Assembly: GCF_000259075.1 (NCBI RefSeq)
Contig: NZ_AJKI01000007.1
Location: 85,272 to 149,271 of the forward strand
Direction of reading: 5' to 3'
From: Marinilabilia salmonicolor JCM 21150
GTDB lineage: Bacteria > Bacteroidota > Bacteroidia > Bacteroidales > Marinilabiliaceae
DNA: 64,000 nucleotides
Shown here: positions 54,698-61,850 of the stretch, one piece after another
Layout of the letters: the number at the start of each line of letters is the position of its first letter
Position numbering within the stretch: position 1 is the stretch's first letter
Translations under genes and position numbers: made by a program
Notes under the pieces: model-generated
The model's input: only the letters and a program-made list of their open reading frames with translations
Told to the model about the DNA's origin: nothing
Databases searched by the model: none

Positions 54698-54970
54698 TTA
54701 GTTTACAGCGTCAGTCAATTCACTTCCAGCTTTAAACTTAACAACTTTCTTGGCAGGAATTTGGATTTCCTTACCGGTTTGAGGATTACGTCCTGTACGG
54801 GCACTTCTTTCAGAAATAGAGAAAGAACCAAATCCAACAAGTGCAATCCGGTCACCTTTTTTCAATGCATCACCGGTTACTTTAATAAAACCATCGAGTG
54901 CTTTTTTAGCATCTGCTTTAGTCAATCCTGATTCACCAGCGATTGCTTCAATTAATTGAGCTTTGTTCAT
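54698..54970 (-). CDS. hup: HU-family DNA-binding protein
   Basis: 90-residue nucleoid protein with the usual motifs MNKAQLIEAIAGESGLTKAD and GFGSFSISERSARTGRNPQTG, plus the IPAKKVVKFKAG arm. Compacts and bends DNA. Monocistronic with a near-consensus promoter. Confidence 0.97.
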   Translation of the reverse strand: MNKAQLIEAIAGESGLTKADAKKALDGFIKVTGDALKKGDRIALVGFGSFSISERSARTGRNPQTGKEIQIPAKKVVKFKAGSELTDAVN

Positions 54971-55022
54971 AATAAAATTTAATTTTTAGGGTTAAAAACT
55001 AAGTTTCCCATTCTTCTTTCCA

Positions 55023-55053
55023 CAAATATAGACGGTTTTTGGTGTTTACCAAA
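55023..55053 (-). promoter_or_regulatory. Promoter of the HU gene
   Basis: Minus-strand TTTG (55053-55050), 19 nt, TATATTTG (55030-55023). Start near 55016. Confidence 0.7.
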
Positions 55054-55346
55054 TTCCAACGCCTAAAAAATGCTTGAAAATGCGTTTTTTTTTGAACAAA
55101 GTTAAATTTTCGTACTTAAATGACTCTTTTTTCGCAAATCAGTGGTGGTGCTTCATGAGCTTACATCATACAACCTTTTTGGTTGTCAAAAATTTCGTTA
55201 TGATAACAACCCATTGTTAATTTTTGTTTAAGAAAATATTAAATCTATCTTATTACAGGACATCAAATCTCAAACATAAATACATACTTCTTAATTGGTT
55301 TGTTCCAAACTGCTCTATTCCTTTATAATAAATTCCGATGCCCAAC

Positions 55347-55502
55347 TTGAGTCTGTCCATAAACTTAGCGTTTTTCAAGTGTTTGAGATAGAAAGTTCAA
55401 ATTCAAGGCGTGTGAAAAATCTAAACTACAGAATACTAATGTATTTGAGGGTTTAGATTTTGAGCAACAACGCAGAAGTTGGACTTTATAGACAAACACT
55501 AA
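55347..55502. mobile_element. MITE-like element
   Basis: About 156 bases without coding potential in the 709-base gap 54971-55679. Ends are imperfect inverted repeats: TTGAGTCTGTCCATAAA at the left and, at the right as reverse complement, TTAGTGTTTGTCTATAAA. Inside lies a perfect 10-bp dyad AAATCTAAAC (55417-55426) / GTTTAGATTT (55451-55460). No transposase. Target duplication not clear. The rest of the gap holds the HU promoter and no gene. Confidence 0.5.
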
Positions 55503-55679
55503 CTATCTGCGAAATACAACCATCCTCATTAAAATGGATGATATTTCTTGATATTTGAACATCTCCTTACTATAATTAATGAATCGAAGGTGGACGAAGT
55601 CAATAAGGCAGACTAAAAAAGTGGCAGCCATTTCCGGCAGAATTTAGCCGAAAAACACATAAAAATCAGAGAAAGGCTC

Positions 55680-57617
55680 TCAATTTACAGTCATATCATC
55701 ATTGATCATTCTGGTCACATATTGCTGCAGATAAGCTTTAAAAAGCCTCCGGGCATCTTTAAAATCTGTTTTTCCTATGATATTATTCTCCTGCAATGGA
55801 TCATTCATCAGATCATATACCTCAGTTACTTCTTCACCATTAAAGTAAACAGCATAATTGTTATACAAAAACTGATAAGATTCATTGATGTAGTTCACTA
55901 CAAAACGTTCATCTTCACTTTGTGAAAGAAGATCGTTTCCAAAGGCGATATAAGGATAGGGATAATCAATGTAAGAAAGAACAGTCGGCATTATATCGGT
56001 TTGTTGTGCCAGACCTGAATCCATTCTGGCATCTATGTCTCCGGGTTTATAAAACACAAGGGGTATGGCAAAGCCCTCTACCGGAGTTTTATATTCATCA
56101 TGAAAAGGGATGGTACAATGGTCAGCAGTTATTATAAACAAGGTATTATCAAACCAATCGGTTGCTGACGCTGTTTCAAAAAATTTCCGCAAAGCCATGT
56201 CAGAGTATCCCATCACTTCATGCAACGGAAGAGGACCTTTGGGAAAGGTATCCACATATTGCTCCGGAACAGCAAAGGGATGATGTGAGGAAACCGAAAA
56301 AAGTGTTGTAAAGAACGGCTCCTGCAATTGTCCCATATCCTTTGCAAAAAACTGGAAAAACGGTTCATCCCATATACCCCACATACCATCGAAGTCTTCA
56401 TCATTATTGTATTCCGTTTTTCCTTTATAGGCATCATATCCGGCCATTTTCGTAAATGCATGAAAGCCCATTGAGCCGTTAGGCGCACCATGGTAAAATG
56501 CAGTCTCATAACCAATGCGGGAAAGCAACCCGGCCAATCCGTTAATTTTATTGGTGGAGTATTCTGAAACAATATAAGGTTGAACCAAAGAAGGAACAGA
56601 AGCAATAACGGAAGGTAAGGCATCAATTGACTTTCTACCGTTTGCATAAGCATGGTCGAAGGCCCATGATTGCTCAATCAGACTATCCAAAAAGGGTGTA
56701 AATCCCTCATAACTTCCACCTTCAAGGTCTCTGTTAAAGGCACCTATATGTTCCCGTCCGAAACTTTCCAGTATTATCAAAACCACATTGGGCCGATCCT
56801 GCTCAATATTGCTGCCGGAAGCGGATTGTTCGGGTTGATAAACCGGGGAATATATTTTTGACAGTTCTTGATCTTCAAAAAAATGAACCGGTTTAAAAGC
56901 TGTCTTACCCAAAGTTCTGAAAATGGAAAATGGCGTATTCAGCACAATGGCAACCTGCTCCGGACGTTCCACATATTTTGCAGCATTACTGATGTTTATG
57001 GGACGTGTACTATGCCGGAAACCTCCACGCATACCTCCGACAGATAAGCCTCCCACCAGAGCCATAATAAGAATGGACAGGCCCCAGTACCTCCATCCAA
57101 ATGTTTTTAAGGCGGGCTGTGGCTTTATCCGATTGTACACGTAACCAAGCAAAAACATAAACGCAATCCACACCAAAGTGGCATACCAGTAATCAAAGAT
57201 AAATCGAACCCACAGGGCTCCCATATTCTCTTCGTTTGAAAATTGTTCAAACACGCTGGCGGTGGTTCGTTTTAAGGTAAATCGATAATATATGGTATCA
57301 GCAACGTTCCCCGCCAAAGCAATACCATTTGTGACCAGAAACAGAATTCTCAAACCTTTTTGGTACCAGCTTTTAAACTTTATTTTCAATGGGAACAAAG
57401 AAAATAGTAAAAACAAGGAGTTTACATACAGGAGAGCACTGATATCAAAGCGAAGGCCCCCAATCAATAAATTTAGAAAACCTACAAATGATATTTCCCT
57501 AAACAAATCAGCATTAAACCAGAAAAAGGTCAAACGACTGATAGAAAAAAGAATTAAAATTAATACAAAACGCAGAATTAATACCACATATTCATTGAGT
57601 GACCAACTTTTATGCAT
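55680..57617 (-). CDS. LTA-synthase-like sulfatase-fold membrane enzyme
   Basis: 645 residues. Five helices in the first 200 residues, then an extracytoplasmic sulfatase/alkaline-phosphatase-fold domain (about 265-640). Metal and catalytic blocks: LIILESFGREHIG (Glu), NGRKSIDALPS (Ser/Thr nucleophile region), SSHHPFAVP (His) and ITADHCTIPFHDEY (Asp-His). Same architecture as LtaS/OpgB/EptA-related phosphoglycerol transferases. In Gram-negatives the product may be a phospho-modified glycan or lipid. Substrate not determinable. Confidence 0.88.
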   Translation of the reverse strand: MHKSWSLNEYVVLILRFVLILILFSISRLTFFWFNADLFREISFVGFLNLLIGGLRFDISALLYVNSLFLLFSLFPLKIKFKSWYQKGLRILFLVTNGIALAGNVADTIYYRFTLKRTTASVFEQFSNEENMGALWVRFIFDYWYATLVWIAFMFLLGYVYNRIKPQPALKTFGWRYWGLSILIMALVGGLSVGGMRGGFRHSTRPINISNAAKYVERPEQVAIVLNTPFSIFRTLGKTAFKPVHFFEDQELSKIYSPVYQPEQSASGSNIEQDRPNVVLIILESFGREHIGAFNRDLEGGSYEGFTPFLDSLIEQSWAFDHAYANGRKSIDALPSVIASVPSLVQPYIVSEYSTNKINGLAGLLSRIGYETAFYHGAPNGSMGFHAFTKMAGYDAYKGKTEYNNDEDFDGMWGIWDEPFFQFFAKDMGQLQEPFFTTLFSVSSHHPFAVPEQYVDTFPKGPLPLHEVMGYSDMALRKFFETASATDWFDNTLFIITADHCTIPFHDEYKTPVEGFAIPLVFYKPGDIDARMDSGLAQQTDIMPTVLSYIDYPYPYIAFGNDLLSQSEDERFVVNYINESYQFLYNNYAVYFNGEEVTEVYDLMNDPLQENNIIGKTDFKDARRLFKAYLQQYVTRMINDDMTVN

Positions 57618-57803
57618 TCGAATGAGATTTTGTAATTACCAAATGATGAAAACAAAGTCTGATGAAAACGTCCGTTCTTATGGACAAAGTGAAGCAATCA
57701 CTTTTCTTTACCCGTATAGTAATAAAAAGAATTATGCACCTTTCATGGACCTTTTAAAATTTTTTCAGAATGCAAATTTACAAGAAAAAACCGCCTCTGA
57801 AAC

Positions 57804-57843
57804 AAAAAACCTCTCCGTAACATTTCAAATGCTTCGGAGAGGT
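57804..57843 (-). terminator. Terminator of the 57870 gene
   Basis: 9-bp stem ACCTCTCCG (57809-57817) / CGGAGAGGT (57835-57843); on the minus strand T's follow (complement of 57804-57808). Confidence 0.75.
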
Positions 57844-57869
57844 GATTAAAACAAAATGTGTACCGAAAA

Positions 57870-58169
57870 TTATTTACTTTTTCTGGACTGATCTCTCATC
57901 TGGTCAATTCGTGCCAGAACTTCACGCAGGCTTTCTGCTGATGAACTTTTTGCCTGCTCACCCACCGTCTTCATACGTCCTTTTCCTTTAGAGGAAACAG
58001 ATCGTTGCTCCATTGGTTTTGTTTTTTGAGGTCGAAGTTCAAAATTTGTATAAATCCGGGGTTCTGAAAAACTCTCAACCTGTTCATAGTCCAGAAAATC
58101 CAGATACCTCAATAGTTCCTCAAAAAACGTCGCCTTATCATCTCTGACTTTTATTCTGTAATGTTTCAT
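57870..58169 (-). CDS. Small charged protein of unknown function
   Basis: 99 residues. N-terminal half begins MKHYRIKVRDDKATFFEELL and LDFLDYEQVES, resembling small Bacteroidota proteins annotated as hypothetical or antitoxin-like. The C-terminal half is basic with many Ser/Lys and ends in a short helix (SLREVLARIDQMR). No toxin partner is adjacent. It has its own terminator, which supports it being a real gene. Confidence 0.6.
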   Translation of the reverse strand: MKHYRIKVRDDKATFFEELLRYLDFLDYEQVESFSEPRIYTNFELRPQKTKPMEQRSVSSKGKGRMKTVGEQAKSSSAESLREVLARIDQMRDQSRKSK

Positions 58170-58680
58170 CAGTATATCTTTTAGGTTTAAGGAATTTGCA
58201 ATTTTATTATGGGTCCATCCCTACTGTCATTGCATCAAGAGCATTACATCGACAACTGAAAATTGCCCGCCAACTTTAGTTTCCTAAATGCCCTTATAGT
58301 AAATTTAAGGCAAAAAAACAGGAACATCAAGACCTATCATAATTTTATTTTTATTTTTTATTATCTTCCAAAATTGAAGTACAAATAAAAGTTATCGTAA
58401 GCACTTCAAAGATTGATCAAAAAAAAGTACCGATGTTTTGAAACTTTTCATAGCTGATCCTGATAATTTATTTGGTAAAACGCAAATATTTAAAGGAAAA
58501 AATAACCTCTGGTATCACTAATGCCAGGAGAACTCTAATTGTGAAAAGAGATTGCTTCCCGCCTTGTTCCTATCGGTCGCAATGCCCCTGTCCTACAGGT
58601 TTTAAGCTGGGGTGGCAGCGGTGATTTACGCTATGCCGAAAAACCATCCTACCCCCGTTCAATCACCTCCAAAATCCAGT

Positions 58681-58723
58681 CCATTGCGAACATAGTGAAG
58701 CAATCTCATTTTTTAACAGGACG
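58681..58723 (-). repeat. Dispersed repeat, copy 3
   Basis: Reverse complement reads GTTAAAAAATGAGATTGCTT followed by CACTATGTTCGCAATGG. Best match to copy 1 at 14783. Confidence 0.6.
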
Positions 58724-58766
58724 CCAATAACTGGGATAAATCATTTCATTCAAACCAGTGGTACAT

Positions 58767-58774
58767 TATCTTTG
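58767..58774 (+). promoter_or_regulatory. -7 box of the M18 aminopeptidase promoter
   Basis: TATCTTTG; start near 58781, leader about 40 nt. Confidence 0.4.
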
Positions 58775-58821
58775 TTAATAAAGACAAGTAAAAGAACTAT
58801 GCTTATTTAAAACATCAGGAT

Positions 58822-60126
58822 ATGAATAATGCACAAAAAACTGCCATAGAGCTGATTGACTTCATTCATGAAGGGGCAAGCCCTTATCATGTTGTAGATA
58901 ATATTTCTAAAGAGTTGAAAAAGGCCGGTTTCGAGGCCCTTAAACTGGAAGACAGATGGGATTTAGAGCCCGGAAAAAAGTATTTCACAACCAAAAACGG
59001 TTCTTCACTTTATGCCTTTGTCACAGGAACTAAATCTCCTTCTCTTACAGGAACCCGGTTAATCTGTGCTCATAGTGATTCTCCTTCATTTAAGATCAAA
59101 CCCTCCCCTGAGATGGTGGAAAATGACCATTATGTAAAATTCAACACAGAAGTTTACGGGGGTCCCATTTTAATGAGTTGGCTTGACCGTCCTTTATCCA
59201 TGGCAGGAAGGGTAATAATTGAAGGTGAAAATGTTTTGCATCCTGAATCCCGGCTTGTGAATTTTAATCGCCCTATGCTTACCATTCCTAATCTGGCTAT
59301 TCACCTAAACCGGTCGGTAAACGATGGTGTGGAACTGAACAAGCAAAAGGATATGCTTCCACTTTGTGGCATCATCGGAGACAAAGGAAGGAAGGGATAT
59401 TTTAAGGAACTACTTTCCCGAGAAGCAAGTGTGGAAGCAGAGAAAATCATCGATTATGACATAACCCTAAATGAGTATCACCGTGGTTGTTTACTTGGAC
59501 CGGAGAGTGAATTTATCTCCAGTCCCAAGCTTGACGATCTGGCCATGGTTCATGCAGGTTTAAAAGCACTACTGGCAGCAGAACCCGGAGAAGCAACCAA
59601 TTTCCTTTGCATTTTTGACAATGAGGAAGTAGGTAGTCAAACCAAACAGGGTGCCGGATCTCCCGTTTTCAAAAACATCTTTGAAAGGGTTTTAAAACAA
59701 CTGGGTGAGGATGATGAAGGAATTCAGCAAACGCAGCATAAATCGTTTATGATTTCAGCGGATATGGCGCATTCAGTCCATCCCAACCATCCCGAAAAAC
59801 ACGATCCCGTATTACATCCGCTTATAAACAAAGGACCGGTAATAAAGATCCACGCCAATCAGAAATATACCACCGACGGAGATAGCGGAGCCGTTTTTGA
59901 AACCCTCTGTCGTTTGTCCGGCGTACCATGCCAAAAGTTCGTTAACCGGAGTGATATGGCAGGTGGTTCAACACTTGGAAATGTTTTAACCACACAAATG
60001 GATATCCGGTCAGTAGATGTTGGCAATCCCATGCTGGGGATGCACTCTGTAAGAGAACTTGGTGGGATCCAGGATCATGAATATATCATCAGAGTATTTA
60101 TAAAATTCTTTGAAACAGCATCCTGA
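58822..60126 (+). CDS. apeB: M18-family aminopeptidase
   Basis: Cytosolic zinc aminopeptidase, 434 residues (family about 430-450). Metal and catalytic blocks: AHSDSPSFKIKP (His, Asp), CIFDNEEVGSQTKQGAGSP (Glu pair), SADMAHSVHPNHPEKHDP (Asp), and near the end LGMHSVRELGG (His). Releases N-terminal, probably acidic or neutral, residues from peptides. Monocistronic. Confidence 0.95.
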   Translation: MNNAQKTAIELIDFIHEGASPYHVVDNISKELKKAGFEALKLEDRWDLEPGKKYFTTKNGSSLYAFVTGTKSPSLTGTRLICAHSDSPSFKIKPSPEMVENDHYVKFNTEVYGGPILMSWLDRPLSMAGRVIIEGENVLHPESRLVNFNRPMLTIPNLAIHLNRSVNDGVELNKQKDMLPLCGIIGDKGRKGYFKELLSREASVEAEKIIDYDITLNEYHRGCLLGPESEFISSPKLDDLAMVHAGLKALLAAEPGEATNFLCIFDNEEVGSQTKQGAGSPVFKNIFERVLKQLGEDDEGIQQTQHKSFMISADMAHSVHPNHPEKHDPVLHPLINKGPVIKIHANQKYTTDGDSGAVFETLCRLSGVPCQKFVNRSDMAGGSTLGNVLTTQMDIRSVDVGNPMLGMHSVRELGGIQDHEYIIRVFIKFFETAS

Positions 60127-60306
60127 TTGGACGAAAAACGTTTATTTACCTCAAATACCTTACATGAACGAGCCTGAACCAAACAAAAAACGTAAATAAT
60201 TGTGATAAGGCACTGAAATAACGTGCCTTATCAATCTAGCCAGGGGATTCTGAATCCTTATATCGAAAATTTTGTGAACCACTTAGTATCTCAGACTCAC
60301 AACATT

Positions 60307-61758
60307 TCAGTCTGATCCAGAAATCAGTCTTGTGTAATGTTCGAAACGGTTTAATATTTGTCTCACATAATTAACAGGCTCCTCTCCCATCACATAACCA
60401 AATCTGACTACTTCATCATTGTAATACTCCGGATACATAAGATTGAGCACATACTGTTCTACATTGTCATCCCACACACGGGGATTGGCATTGTACTTTT
60501 CTGCCAATCTGCGGGCATCCTTTACGTGGGAATAACCACAGTTGTAGGATGCCATTGTGAATTTCAATCGCTGAACTGAGTCGGGTATTTCTTCCCATCT
60601 TTCCCATAACTGGCTGAGATAAGTGGTTCCTCCCTGTAAATTCTGTGATGGATCTGAGACGTCAGTAACTCCAAGCTCTCCAGCTGTGGCAGGCATTAGT
60701 TGCATTAATCCACCCGCACCTGCCCAGGATTTCTCCCCGGGATCGAAACCAGACTCCTGATAAATCAATGAACTCAGCAACCGCCAGTCCCACCCGATTC
60801 GGTTTGCATGATGTTGCACAATGCTATCAAAACGACTGATATTCGATCCGTTTTCACTGTAAAAATCTGAAGAGATTCGTTTGCTAAAAGACCGGGTATT
60901 CTTAAAATACTTGTTATAGATTACGTAATAGTCCACATCATCCTTCATCTGCCTCACCCAAAAATTAAGTGTATCCAACAATTCCGGTGCATTTTTTCGT
61001 ACTGCCCAGGATATTCGCTGAGAAAAGCTAACGGGTGTTTCCACATCCAGAATAGGATAATAGGAAGCATTAATACGGGCTATATTATTGTCAGCAACGG
61101 TATAATCAATCTCTCCGTCAACCACCATCTTGATGATTTTTTGAGTGGAGCACTCCCCTGCAATTGTATCCACTTCAATACGTCCCCCAATTTCCTGTTG
61201 AAGGTTTGTCAAGCGACTGTAATAAGCTGAGTTTCTTCTCACATAAACAGGAAGGCCTATTAATTCAATGGGATCAGAAATCAGTTCTTTTTCTATTTCA
61301 TGCAGCTTCATTTGGTGCCAGTTCTCGGGTTTCCTTTGAACCAATACCTGACGGGTTAAATAAAGATAATCCATAAAATCCACATATTTCCGTCGATGCT
61401 GTGTTACCGTCATGCCATGTGCCAGGATATCTCCCTCGCCTCGGTTCAGCATATTAATAAGCTCATCAATGTCTTTCGCCAATACCACCTCAAGTTCAAG
61501 ATTCAGGTGTGCAGCCAAACGTTGCAGCAATTCATATTCATACCCCATGGGCTGTCCTCTGTACAGAAAGTAAGAGGTACTGCTATAGACCATAATGGCT
61601 TTGAGAACACCATCATCCATAATCTTCGGCAGATCTCTGCTTACTTGAGGTTTGGTTACTCGCACATTTTCTGACACTTCAACCTCAATGGGGGTGTTTT
61701 GATTACAGGAATTAAGAAAAAGGAATAATAGAAGGGTGAAAAAGTAGAATTTTCGCAT
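60307..61758 (-). CDS. mltF: MltF-like membrane-bound lytic transglycosylase
   Basis: 483 residues from the ATG at 61758; a longer frame to 61797 overlaps its own promoter. Lipoprotein signal LNSC (Cys18). A periplasmic solute-binding-like domain (about 45-275; YSSTSYFLYRGQPMGYEYEL) is followed by an SLT domain (about 320-420) with catalytic Glu in YQESGFDP and GAGGLMQLMPATA. Cleaves peptidoglycan to 1,6-anhydro-muropeptides; the SBP part regulates it in MltF. Neighbour of a serine hydrolase, possibly a related cell-wall function. Confidence 0.93.
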   Translation of the reverse strand: MRKFYFFTLLLFLFLNSCNQNTPIEVEVSENVRVTKPQVSRDLPKIMDDGVLKAIMVYSSTSYFLYRGQPMGYEYELLQRLAAHLNLELEVVLAKDIDELINMLNRGEGDILAHGMTVTQHRRKYVDFMDYLYLTRQVLVQRKPENWHQMKLHEIEKELISDPIELIGLPVYVRRNSAYYSRLTNLQQEIGGRIEVDTIAGECSTQKIIKMVVDGEIDYTVADNNIARINASYYPILDVETPVSFSQRISWAVRKNAPELLDTLNFWVRQMKDDVDYYVIYNKYFKNTRSFSKRISSDFYSENGSNISRFDSIVQHHANRIGWDWRLLSSLIYQESGFDPGEKSWAGAGGLMQLMPATAGELGVTDVSDPSQNLQGGTTYLSQLWERWEEIPDSVQRLKFTMASYNCGYSHVKDARRLAEKYNANPRVWDDNVEQYVLNLMYPEYYNDEVVRFGYVMGEEPVNYVRQILNRFEHYTRLISGSD

Positions 61759-61779
61759 AAAACGAAGTTTGGTTATGTT

Positions 61780-61811
61780 CAAATATACCAAAATCAACGG
61801 ATATATGCAAA
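61780..61811 (-). promoter_or_regulatory. Promoter of mltF
   Basis: Minus-strand TTTG (61811-61808), 20 nt, TATATTTG (61787-61780). Near-consensus and decides for the start at 61758. Confidence 0.65.
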
Positions 61812-61850
61812 GATCCTGCTGTCACACACCTTCCTTGTTAAATTCATAAA

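Larger units (their letters stand above)
58170..58821. other. Intergenic region with repeat fragments
   Basis: 652 bases, no convincing ORF. About 58530-58735 is a mosaic of repeat-like pieces: a GAGATTGCTTC...GCAATGCCCC fragment (58548-58585), a CTACCCCCG stretch near 58650, and dispersed-repeat copy 3. The apeB promoter lies at the right end. Confidence 0.45.

Noticed and set aside
57870..58169. Toxin-antitoxin module
   Set aside because: N terminus is faintly antitoxin-like but there is no second small gene beside it.
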